The position numbers were made by a program, and so were the translations under genes. From the NCBI GenBank assembly GCA_027056525.1, contig JALUKO010000102.1, positions 1-13,532 of the forward strand: a stretch of DNA of 13,532 nt, in the 5' to 3' direction. Under the pieces are notes generated by a model that did not search any database, was not told the DNA's origin, and saw only the letters and a program-made list of their open reading frames with translations. Origin of the DNA: Helicobacteraceae bacterium (GTDB lineage Bacteria; Campylobacterota; Campylobacteria; Campylobacterales; Sulfurimonadaceae). Every line of letters starts with the position of its first letter. The stretch's first letter is position 1. Positions 1 through 6,693 of the stretch are shown here, in pieces.

Positions 1-551
1 ATTACAAATTCCGTGAAGTAGATACCTTTGATTTGGCCATCAGAGATCATGGAATTGAGTGTGTCCATAATTTGATCAGAAACTTTTTGTTTTCCTTTTT
101 TGGAAGAGATCTCTTCTAAAGTTTTGGAAGTAAGTATTCTAATGATCCTGTCTCTTAATACCGGAGATTTGTTATCAAGTTCCAAGCTTAACTCTTCACC
201 CTCTAGCTCTAAAGACATTGTTACTTTTAAGTAGCGGCGACCTGCATCACTTTTAAGGTTTACTGTGAACGTATCTAGCGGATACAAAATACCTATGTCA
301 CTTAATTGACGAGAGTCATTGTAGCTCGATCCTGATGAGCTTTTATGTTGTTTTGATACACTTCTTTCTTTTGCCTGAGGTGCATTGTTTACTTGAGCCG
401 CCTCATCATCTCCACCCATAAGTAGCACCGCTACTACAGCACCGATAATGATGATCAAGATAAGAACAACAATGATGATAATCATTAACATATTACTAGA
501 TTTTTTTTCTGCCGGCGCACTGTTTTCTTCTGTGCTTTCTTCTTCAGCCAT
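1..551 (-). CDS. fliL: Flagellar basal body-associated protein FliL (3' end cut by window)
   Basis: FliL is a single-pass inner-membrane protein that associates with the flagellar stator/motor. I translated this gene by hand; 183 residues are visible. A short acidic cytoplasmic N-terminus (1-20) is followed by one strongly hydrophobic segment (about 21-45), a Ser/Lys-rich linker, and a periplasmic domain from about residue 85. That domain contains YPLDTFTVNL and ends with GQIKGIYFTEFV, the typical end of FliL, so only a residue or two and the stop are missing. ATG at 551 is preferred over the in-frame ATG at 557 because AAGGGA lies about 6 bases before 551 but directly abuts 557. The downstream partner is outside the window. 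The fold and C-terminal signature make the family call firm; the role is from the family. Confidence 0.9.
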   Translation of the reverse strand, partial: MAEEESTEENSAPAEKKSSNMLMIIIIVVLILIIIIGAVVAVLLMGGDDEAAQVNNAPQAKERSVSKQHKSSSGSSYNDSRQLSDIGILYPLDTFTVNLKSDAGRRYLKVTMSLELEGEELSLELDNKSPVLRDRIIRILTSKTLEEISSKKGKQKVSDQIMDTLNSMISDGQIKGIYFTEFV

Positions 552-565
552 GCCCATCCCTTTAC

Positions 566-589
566 GTTATAATTTTTGTTAGTATATCA
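566..589 (-). promoter_or_regulatory. Candidate fliL promoter (-10 region)
   Basis: On the minus strand TGATATACT (589-581) is an extended -10-like box, and TATAAC (571-566) is a second, weaker option, both between the carbonic anhydrase stop and the fliL start. A 14-bp AT-only palindrome (591-604) sits just upstream. No -35 is evident, and epsilonproteobacterial sigma-70 promoters often lack a conserved one. No sigma-28 or sigma-54 pattern was recognised. Read-through from the upstream genes is also possible. Confidence 0.3.
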
Positions 590-612
590 CAATTTTATAA
601 AATTTTGTAGTA

Positions 613-1260
613 TTAACTTTCCTGAGCCAAATCTTTTAAAGGCAAAAATTCATAAGTATCAGCGTTATAGTAGTCGATCTTGCCTGTTTCAATATCATAA
701 TGCCAACCATGAATATGCAAAGAACCATCTTCAAAACGTTTTTGTACATTAGGATATGTTAGGATGTTCTCTAACTGTTTCACTACAGATAACTTCTCGG
801 TTAAGCGTAAAAGTTCTTCTTTAGGAGCATCTGCCCCTAGGCTGAGTATGGCAGAGGTTTTAGCACTTTCGCCAAGTTCAAGCCACTTTTTTGTATGAAT
901 AAGTGAAGGGTCATTGATTGGCTCGTAGAGACTTTTGCAAGCTCCGCAGTGCGTATGACCACAGATGATGATCTCATTAACATTGAGAACACTTACGGCA
1001 TATTCGATCCCGGAGGCTGTTGCATGATAGTCTTCATCAGGTTTGTATGGAGGTACAAGATTGCCAACGTTTCTAAGAACAAAAAGATCACCTGGATTCG
1101 TTTGAACCATCAAATCAGGGATTACCCTCGAGTCAGAACACCCAATAAACAAAGCTTTTGGAGACTGACCGTTTTTTACAAGATCGAGTAAAGATTCTTG
1201 ATTTTTTTTAAAATATTGCCTAAAAAGCTTATTGCCCTCTGCGTACTCTTTCATATTCAT
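613..1260 (-). CDS. can: Beta-class carbonic anhydrase
   Basis: This enzyme interconverts CO2 and bicarbonate with a zinc ion, supplying bicarbonate for carboxylation and helping pH balance; no signal peptide is visible, so it is probably cytoplasmic. The protein has 215 residues, normal for the family. The zinc ligands are visible: Cys41 in CSDSRV, and His102 and Cys105 in GHTHCGAC. The Asp43-Arg45 dyad of the beta class is intact, and the TASGIEYAV helix follows at 81-89. ATG at 1260 has GGAG six bases upstream; an in-frame ATG at 1254 is less well placed. The unrecognised 86-residue gene ends 17 bases upstream, so the two are probably co-transcribed. In an autotroph it could feed carbon fixation, but that is inference. 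Confidence 0.95.
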   Translation of the reverse strand: MNMKEYAEGNKLFRQYFKKNQESLLDLVKNGQSPKALFIGCSDSRVIPDLMVQTNPGDLFVLRNVGNLVPPYKPDEDYHATASGIEYAVSVLNVNEIIICGHTHCGACKSLYEPINDPSLIHTKKWLELGESAKTSAILSLGADAPKEELLRLTEKLSVVKQLENILTYPNVQKRFEDGSLHIHGWHYDIETGKIDYYNADTYEFLPLKDLAQES

Positions 1261-1277
1261 TTTTTGCTCCGAATATT

Positions 1278-1538
1278 TTAATCACACTCTGTAATTTCAA
1301 GCGATTTCATAATCTCTTCAAATATAGCACCTGCTTCACGATCCATATCGTCATGATATTCTACAACAAGTACTTCACGCCCGTTTGAGATACTGCAAGT
1401 GTAAGTTTCCGGTTGCATTTTATGCTGTTTAGTAATTTTTTCTATACAAGAATGAACCCTGTTTTTTTCCTCTTCACCTTCATAAGCTAATGATAATTTT
1501 GAAAATCTTTCTTCACTTCTAAACTCAGCGTCAATCAT
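1278..1538 (-). CDS. Hypothetical 86-residue protein upstream of carbonic anhydrase
   Basis: I do not recognise this family. The product is small, acidic and charged, with no signal peptide or membrane segment, so it is probably cytoplasmic. It has three cysteines (31, 48, 85), a predicted helix around 22-38, a strand-like stretch REVLVVEYH (54-62) and a C-terminal helix (66-80), consistent with a small alpha/beta domain. It looks real: ATG at 1538 has AAAGGA five bases upstream, a TATAAT box lies upstream at 1574-1569, and it is followed after 17 bases by carbonic anhydrase on the same strand. The linkage suggests co-expression with carbonic anhydrase but does not prove a shared function. 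Confidence 0.75.
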   Translation of the reverse strand: MIDAEFRSEERFSKLSLAYEGEEEKNRVHSCIEKITKQHKMQPETYTCSISNGREVLVVEYHDDMDREAGAIFEEIMKSLEITECD

Positions 1539-1568
1539 CTAATTCCTTTAATTGTTACATGTTTGCAG

Positions 1569-1588
1569 ATTATACAATTTATATTGTA
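1569..1588 (-). promoter_or_regulatory. Promoter and possible operator for the small gene and carbonic anhydrase
   Basis: TATAAT reads on the minus strand at 1574-1569 and predicts a leader of about 24 bases before the ATG at 1538. An inverted repeat TACAAT-4 bases-ATTGTA (1573-1588) overlaps the upstream edge of this -10. A repressor site at this position would block the promoter, but an AT-rich repeat this short can arise by chance. Confidence 0.4.
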
Positions 1589-1612
1589 AACATTCTTTGA
1601 ATAAGGCTGAAA

Positions 1613-2959
1613 TTAGTACCATTCTAAAAGTTTTGTTACTTCATCTACTATAAAAGATTTAATATTGGTTTTCTCCAATGGTTTTTTTGCTAAAAGAACT
1701 TTTTTGATATTTTGCATTTTCGCTTCTTTGAGTCTTATATCTGTAGCATATACCTCTCTGACATCACCGACAAGAGAAACTTCCCCTATGAAAATGGTTT
1801 CTTTTGAGATCGCACGATCACGAAAACTGCTTATGATTGCTGCAAGTATGGCAAGATCAGCAGCAGTTTCTGTGATCTTAATGCCTCCGGTTATATTTAT
1901 GAACACATCATACCCAGAAAGAGGTATTTCAAGTTTACGCTCAAGAAGTGCTAAAAGCATATTTAGGCGGTTATTATCAAAACCTGTAGCCTGTCTTTTT
2001 GAGTTTGGTGTGTGTGATTCTGAAACAAGAGCCTGAACTTCTAAAATAATAGGACGAGATCCCTCCATCACAACAGTAAGGGCTGAACCGGGCTGTTCAG
2101 AATTTCGGTTGAAAAATCTTGAAGCGATGTCGGTTGCAGAGATCAAACCATCGCTCCTCATCTCAAAAACACCGATCTCGCTTGTAGGCCCGAAACGATT
2201 TTTAAATCCTCGAAGTATTCTAAGTTCTTGAGAAGAGTCTCCCTCAAAGTACAAAACGGTATCAACCATATGCTCCAAGACTCTTGGCCCTGCTATGGAG
2301 CCTTCTTTAGTAATGTGACCGATAATGAATATAGCGATCTCTTTTTCTTTGGCAATGCGCATAAGCTCAAAAGTGATCTGTCTTACCTGTGTGACGGAAC
2401 CGGGTGCAGATGTAATGTTCTCAGAATAAATGGTTTGAATAGAATCTATAATAAGAAAATCATACGCCCTGTGTTCAAGTTCGACCAATATCTGCTCGAG
2501 CCGTATTTCACTTAGCAGGTAAAGGCTGTCGTGGTTCGATCCAAGTCTGTTCGCACGAAGTTTTATTTGTCCGCTTGATTCTTCACCACTGACATAGAGC
2601 ACATTTTTGCCACTTGAAGCTATATTTGAGCCAACTTTGAGAAGCAGTGTTGACTTTCCAACACCTGGGCTTCCCCCGATAAGGGTGAGTGAACCGGGAA
2701 CGATACCACCACCAAGAACCATATCCAGTTCATCATCAAGTGAACTATATCTATACACTTCATTTTCTAGGATCTCATTGATACTTACAGCTTTTGCAGA
2801 AGATGATGTTGCAGATTTTGTTTGTTTTATCACCTCCTGTTGATGTTCATCGAGTTCCGTAAAACTGTCCCATGAACCACAGTTTGTACATTTACCCATC
2901 CATTTAGGAGTCGTTAGTCCACAGTTTTGACACTCAAAAAGTACTTTTTTCTTAGCCAT
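1613..2959 (-). CDS. radA: DNA repair protein RadA (RecA-like branch-migration ATPase)
   Basis: RadA works with RecA in recombination, acting on branched DNA as a ring helicase. All family domains are present over 448 residues, the usual length. An N-terminal zinc finger has Cys10/Cys13 and Cys24/Cys27. The RecA-like ATPase core has Walker A GGSPGVGKST at 95-104 and Walker B in FLIIDSIQ (168-175). The RadA-specific KNRFG motif is at 253-257. A Lon-protease-like C-terminal domain spans about 290-448, with GEVSLVGDVREV at 392-403. ATG at 2959 has AAGG about 8 bases upstream, and a TATAAT box lies at 2994-2989. A stem-loop separates it from ftsY upstream, so it probably has its own promoter. The radA-ftsY neighbourhood is, as I recall, conserved in Campylobacter. 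Confidence 0.97.
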   Translation of the reverse strand: MAKKKVLFECQNCGLTTPKWMGKCTNCGSWDSFTELDEHQQEVIKQTKSATSSSAKAVSINEILENEVYRYSSLDDELDMVLGGGIVPGSLTLIGGSPGVGKSTLLLKVGSNIASSGKNVLYVSGEESSGQIKLRANRLGSNHDSLYLLSEIRLEQILVELEHRAYDFLIIDSIQTIYSENITSAPGSVTQVRQITFELMRIAKEKEIAIFIIGHITKEGSIAGPRVLEHMVDTVLYFEGDSSQELRILRGFKNRFGPTSEIGVFEMRSDGLISATDIASRFFNRNSEQPGSALTVVMEGSRPIILEVQALVSESHTPNSKRQATGFDNNRLNMLLALLERKLEIPLSGYDVFINITGGIKITETAADLAILAAIISSFRDRAISKETIFIGEVSLVGDVREVYATDIRLKEAKMQNIKKVLLAKKPLEKTNIKSFIVDEVTKLLEWY

Positions 2960-2988
2960 GAAAATTGCCTTGTTAGTTATAATGATGT

Positions 2989-2994
2989 ATTATA
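2989..2994 (-). promoter_or_regulatory. radA -10 box
   Basis: A perfect TATAAT on the minus strand lies 29 bases before the radA ATG, predicting a leader of about 22 bases that includes the AAGG ribosome binding site. No clear -35 is visible. Confidence 0.45.
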
Positions 2995-3015
2995 GAGAAT
3001 AAAAAGATAGTAAAG

Positions 3016-3044
3016 GATAAATATGACAAAGTGTCATATTTATC
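3016..3044 (-). terminator. Probable terminator after ftsY (perfect 13-bp stem)
   Basis: The arms 3016-3028 and 3032-3044 are perfect reverse complements around a 3-base loop, starting 8 bases after the ftsY stop. On the minus strand the stem is followed by a loosely T-rich stretch reaching TCTTTTTATT (about 3007-2998). The stem is AT-rich, so it would be a modest intrinsic terminator. An alternative is a dyad operator for radA, whose -10 box lies about 20 bases further downstream. Confidence 0.55.
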
Positions 3045-3052
3045 TTGAAAGT

Positions 3053-3943
3053 TTATACTTGGGAGCTTTGTTCCTCTTCAAATATGGCATCAAGAAGTCC
3101 CTCAACAAACTCGTATTTGTCAAAAGGGGTGAGGTTCTCAGGCTGCTCTCCTGTTCCAACATACAAGATAGGCAGTTCCAGTGCGTAGGCAATAGAGAAG
3201 ATACTTCCCCCTTTTGCCGTTCCATCAAGCTTAGTGATAATGATGCCGTCGATCCCTATCATCTCGTTAAATGCTTTGGCTTGTGCAATAGCAGAATTTC
3301 CCTGTGTTCCATCAACAATCAAAATAGTTCTATGTGGTGCGCCCTCATGTGCTTTCGCACAGATACGGTTGATCTTTTTGAGCTCATTTGCAAGGTTTGT
3401 TTGTGTATGCAAACGACCTGCCGTATCGATGATGACATTATCGTACCCTTTGGATTTTGCAGATTCTATGGTGTCATAAGCAACAGCAGAAGAATCATGT
3501 CCCTGTTTTGAGGATATGATGGGAATATCAAGTTTCTTTGCCCAAAGAGTCAGTTGCTCTATCGCCGCGGCACGAAAGGTATCTCCTGCACCAAGAACAA
3601 CTTTTTTGCCCTCATTTTTATAGCGGGCAGCCAGCTTTGAGATGGTCGTTGTTTTTCCTGCACCGTTGACTCCAACTATGAGTTCCACAAAGGGAGCAGT
3701 ATAATCGGGCTCTTTGTATGATGTGTAAGCCAGAGTTGCTAAGAGTTTTGAGCGGAGGATATCTCTGGTGATCTTCTCTTGGTAGATCTCATTGAGAATG
3801 ATCTCAACAAGGGCATATTCAACATCAGCTTCGAGTAAAATATCTTCAAGTTCATCTTTACTTATGGTTATCTTTTTTTTAGGTGCGACCGTTTTGATCG
3901 CATCTACGGTCTTTTGGAGTGATTTTTTTATAAATCCAAACAT
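3053..3943 (-). CDS. ftsY: Signal recognition particle receptor FtsY
   Basis: FtsY is the SRP receptor GTPase that pairs with Ffh to deliver ribosomes making membrane proteins to the SecYEG translocon. With the start at 3943 it has 296 residues. The short N-terminus (MFGFIKKSL) begins directly with the N-domain and lacks the long acidic A-domain of E. coli FtsY. The GTPase elements are all seen: G1 GVNGAGKTTT (91-100), DTFRAAA (121-127), DTAGR (173-177), TKLDG (237-241) and GTGE (263-266). The frame stays open 20 codons further upstream to 4003, but that part overlaps the preceding gene. The start at 3943 lies 4 bases after that gene's stop, with GGGAAAA and AGG just before it, so translation is probably coupled. 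Confidence 0.97.
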   Translation of the reverse strand: MFGFIKKSLQKTVDAIKTVAPKKKITISKDELEDILLEADVEYALVEIILNEIYQEKITRDILRSKLLATLAYTSYKEPDYTAPFVELIVGVNGAGKTTTISKLAARYKNEGKKVVLGAGDTFRAAAIEQLTLWAKKLDIPIISSKQGHDSSAVAYDTIESAKSKGYDNVIIDTAGRLHTQTNLANELKKINRICAKAHEGAPHRTILIVDGTQGNSAIAQAKAFNEMIGIDGIIITKLDGTAKGGSIFSIAYALELPILYVGTGEQPENLTPFDKYEFVEGLLDAIFEEEQSSQV

Positions 3944-3947
3944 AAAC

Positions 3948-4511
3948 CTATTTTCCCAAAGCTTTTTTGATGTCACTTTCAACAAATTCTTCTTGTATAG
4001 CACCTACATAGTGGTTGATAAGTACACCATCTTTATACATTGCCAAAATAGGGATAGGAAATCTGTCCCCAAGTCTCAATGAAGATGCTACTGCATCTAC
4101 AAAGCGTCTGTTCTCATTGGAGTTAACAATGGTGTAAGTCGCATGATATTTTTTTGCGAACTCTTGAAGTTTTGCATTTGCGATGTTGTCCTCTACTGTA
4201 GCACCGATGACTATAAGGTCATCTTTGTATTTTTCCTGTAAAGAACTTAAATGTGCTGCAGAAGCTTGACATGGCGGACACCATGTAGCAAAGATATCGA
4301 AAATCACTACTTTGCCTTGTGCACCCTCTAAAAGAAAGTTATTAACCTCTTTTGTGACAGTGTATTGTTTGTTTTTGAGTGATGTAAGTACATACTTGTT
4401 CGTAGCGATAATACTATTTGCATCCTCACTTGCTTGTGTTTTATCACTTGAGCATCCCTGGATTATGAACATAAAAGCGACTAAAGCGGGGAAAATTGAT
4501 TTTTTTAACAT
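3948..4511 (-). CDS. TlpA/ResA-like thioredoxin-fold lipoprotein
   Basis: This is a predicted envelope thiol-disulfide oxidoreductase of 187 residues. A signal peptide (Lys3-Lys4, hydrophobic 5-17) ends in a lipobox with Cys20 in IIQGC, so it should be lipid-anchored on the periplasmic side. The thioredoxin domain starts near residue 55 and carries the active site WCPPC (Cys78 and Cys81) and a likely cis-proline at Pro154 in FPIPIL. WCPPC is typical of TlpA/ResA proteins, which reduce disulfides, for example during cytochrome c or copper-site assembly; the actual substrate cannot be read from sequence. ATG at 4511 has AAAGG seven bases upstream. It is the first gene of a unit with ftsY and is divergent from the folate gene, as I recall for Cj1207c in C. 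jejuni. Confidence 0.9.
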   Translation of the reverse strand: MLKKSIFPALVAFMFIIQGCSSDKTQASEDANSIIATNKYVLTSLKNKQYTVTKEVNNFLLEGAQGKVVIFDIFATWCPPCQASAAHLSSLQEKYKDDLIVIGATVEDNIANAKLQEFAKKYHATYTIVNSNENRRFVDAVASSLRLGDRFPIPILAMYKDGVLINHYVGAIQEEFVESDIKKALGK

Positions 4512-4565
4512 ATAAATACCTTTTTTTTTGTAGAATATGCGAAATTATAGCTATAAAGATTTTAG
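4512..4565. promoter_or_regulatory. Divergent promoter region, thioredoxin lipoprotein / folate gene
   Basis: This 54-base spacer must drive transcription both ways. On the minus strand TATAAT (4549-4544) predicts a leader of about 26 bases with an AAAGG site. On the plus strand the candidates are TAGAAT (4531-4536) and TATAAA (4552-4557). The second would place the transcript start almost at the ATG at 4566. No good Shine-Dalgarno precedes that ATG; AAAGA is the nearest. Confidence 0.45.
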
Positions 4566-5120
4566 ATGCCTCTTACAAAAACGATATTTAGGAAAAATTG
4601 TCTCGATAAAATAAAAAACAGAGTCAAACACAACAAGCATTATATGGACGCAAAACTGAACTTGCGTTTACAGCGAGAGCTGAAAGGGATAAAAAATAAA
4701 AAAATACTTTTTTACTATCCGTTACCTTTTGAAGCAAATGTATTAAAAACTTTACAAATAATGAGACAGAATTGTGATATATATATCCCCTTTATGGAAG
4801 GCGAAAGTTTTAAAATGGTACCATTTAGGTTACCGCTAAAAGAGAAAAAATTTGGTATTTTTGAAGCGGGAAATACATATAGAAAATTAGAAAAAATTGA
4901 TATAGCCATAGTTCCAGCGGTTGGGGTAGATGGTAATTTACAAAGAGTTGGTTTTGGAAAGGGGATGTATGATCGTTTCTTTGCAAAGTTAAAAAAGAGA
5001 CCTTATACTATTTTTGTTCAATCAGAACTTTGTTATACGAAAAAATTTATTTGTGACTCATATGATGTCTCATGTGATTTGCTACTTACACCAAAGGTTA
5101 GGCTAGAAAAGAGGATTTAA
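4566..5120 (+). CDS. 5-formyltetrahydrofolate cyclo-ligase family protein
   Basis: Enzymes of this family (MTHFS, YgfA) use ATP to convert 5-formyl-THF to 5,10-methenyl-THF, recycling an otherwise inert folate in cytoplasmic one-carbon metabolism. The protein has 184 residues, the normal size. The basic N-terminus (FRKNCLDKIKNRVKHNK) and YYPLPFEANV at 50-59 fit the family. The diagnostic C-terminal segment is clear: IVPAVGVDGNLQRVGFGKG followed by MYDRF (115-138), where the Gly-rich stretch binds nucleotide phosphates. SYDVSCDLLLTP (165-176) matches the family end. The usual aromatic in the 'vP..afD' motif is Val121 here. The ATG has no strong ribosome binding site. It is 2 bases from rny and clearly in one operon with it. 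Confidence 0.9.
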   Translation: MPLTKTIFRKNCLDKIKNRVKHNKHYMDAKLNLRLQRELKGIKNKKILFYYPLPFEANVLKTLQIMRQNCDIYIPFMEGESFKMVPFRLPLKEKKFGIFEAGNTYRKLEKIDIAIVPAVGVDGNLQRVGFGKGMYDRFFAKLKKRPYTIFVQSELCYTKKFICDSYDVSCDLLLTPKVRLEKRI

Positions 5121-5122
5121 AG

Positions 5123-6691
5123 ATGTTGATCGAAATACTGCTAGGTGGCATTCTTGCCATCATTAGTGGGTTGATAGGATTTTTCATCTCTAAGAAAATC
5201 ACAAATGCTAATTTCGATATTTACGTAGAAAAAGCTAAAGCAAAAGCAAGTGCAATAGAAAACGAAGCACAAATGCTGTTGGAAAAATCTAACTTAAAAT
5301 CTCAAGAGATAGAACTTGAGGCGATGAAACAGTATGAAAATGCAAAAGAAAGAGCTAAAGCTGATCTTCATCAAAGAGAAGATGAAGTAATACGAAAAGA
5401 GCAAAGCTTTAAACGGTACAAACAAGCTGAGGAGAGAAGACTTCAAGAAGAAAGTACTATAGTAAAAGCAAAAAAGATTGATTTACAGAGAAATGAAAAG
5501 TCGTTAAACCTACTTAAAAAAAGATATGAAGAGAAAATTGATGAAGCACTACACGCTATAGAGCACAGTGCAGGGATGACAAAAGAGGAAGCTCAAGTTG
5601 TTTTACTCGAGAAAGTTGAAGAAAAGTCGCGTGCCGATATAGCACATATAGTGAGACGTTATGAAAATGAAGCGAAACAACAGGCTAAAAAAAGAGCAAA
5701 TTACATACTTGCTCAGGCAACGAGTCGTTATGCCGGTGAATTTGCTTCTGAAAGATTAACAAATCTTGTTCATTTGGATAGTGATGAATTAAAAGGTCGC
5801 ATTATCGGAAAAGAGGGAAGAAATATTAAAGCCCTTGAAACACTTATGGGTGTTGATATTATTATAGATGACACGCCAAATGCAATTATGGTAAGCAGTT
5901 TTAATCTTTACAGGCGTGCTATTGCAACAAAAACACTTCAGTTGCTTATAGAAGATGGTCGTATTCAGCCTGCACGCATTGAGGAGATATATGAAAAAGT
6001 GTGTGATGAGTTTGAGACTGCTATTCTTAATGAGGGTGAAGAGGTTGTTGCCGACTTAAATATCGGTGTTATGCACCCTGAACTGATGAAGCTTATAGGG
6101 AGACTTCGTTACCGTGCGAGTTATGGTCAAAATGCCTTGGCACATACCTTGGAAGTTGCCCATTTGGCAGGTATTATGGCGGCAGAGATGGGTGGTGATC
6201 CCATACTCGCCAAACGTGCAGGATTATTACACGATATCGGTAAAGCTCTCACACATGAAAGTGATGGCAATCATGTTGATTTGGGTGCTGAGATATGTAA
6301 CCGTTACAATGAGAACAGTGTTGTTATCAATGCCATCTATGCACATCATGGTCAAGAGGAGATAAAATCGATAGAGTGTGGTGCAGTATGCGCGGCGGAT
6401 GCCCTCTCTGCTGCAAGACCGGGAGCGAGACGTGAAGTACTAGAGAGCTTTTTAAAACGTGTGACAGAGATCGAAGATATCGCAGCCGGACATACGGGAG
6501 TAAGACAGGCGTATGCTATAAATGCCGGTCGAGAAGTAAGAGTGATCGTTAATGCCACGATGGTCAATGATGACGAGTCTGTTTTAATTGCAAAAGAGAT
6601 AGCTCAGGAGATAGAAGAGAAGGTGCAGTACCCCGGTGAGATCAAAGTGAATGTTATTCGTGAAAGTAGGGCTACTGAGTTCGCAAGATAA
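5123..6691 (+). CDS. rny: Ribonuclease Y
   Basis: RNase Y is a membrane-anchored endoribonuclease that starts mRNA decay; in Campylobacterota it is one of the main decay enzymes. The 522-residue protein has the full architecture. There is one N-terminal transmembrane helix (about 2-24). A long charged coiled coil follows (about 35-200). A KH RNA-binding domain carries GRIIGKEGRN (225-234). The HD domain carries His341 in AHTLEVAHLAG, His370-Asp371 in LLHDIGKA, and AHHG (407-410), followed by AADALSAARPGARRE, a strong RNase Y signature. ATG at 5123 has AGAGGA eight bases upstream and lies 2 bases after the folate gene. Its stop is only 2 bases from the stop of the convergent pentapeptide gene, and no terminator is visible between them. 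Confidence 0.97.
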   Translation: MLIEILLGGILAIISGLIGFFISKKITNANFDIYVEKAKAKASAIENEAQMLLEKSNLKSQEIELEAMKQYENAKERAKADLHQREDEVIRKEQSFKRYKQAEERRLQEESTIVKAKKIDLQRNEKSLNLLKKRYEEKIDEALHAIEHSAGMTKEEAQVVLLEKVEEKSRADIAHIVRRYENEAKQQAKKRANYILAQATSRYAGEFASERLTNLVHLDSDELKGRIIGKEGRNIKALETLMGVDIIIDDTPNAIMVSSFNLYRRAIATKTLQLLIEDGRIQPARIEEIYEKVCDEFETAILNEGEEVVADLNIGVMHPELMKLIGRLRYRASYGQNALAHTLEVAHLAGIMAAEMGGDPILAKRAGLLHDIGKALTHESDGNHVDLGAEICNRYNENSVVINAIYAHHGQEEIKSIECGAVCAADALSAARPGARREVLESFLKRVTEIEDIAAGHTGVRQAYAINAGREVRVIVNATMVNDDESVLIAKEIAQEIEEKVQYPGEIKVNVIRESRATEFAR

Positions 6692-6693
6692 TC

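Noticed and set aside
591..604. Fourteen-base palindrome between carbonic anhydrase and fliL
   Set aside because: AT-only, no T tail in a useful place; such palindromes are frequent in AT-rich spacers, so I did not call a terminator or operator.
3023..3511. Long plus-strand open frame across ftsY
   Set aside because: It is the antisense shadow of the well-supported ftsY gene and has low-complexity Cys/Ser-rich content.
3944..4003. Twenty-residue N-terminal extension of FtsY
   Set aside because: It overlaps the 3' end of the thioredoxin lipoprotein; MFGFIKKSL at 3943 is the usual family start.
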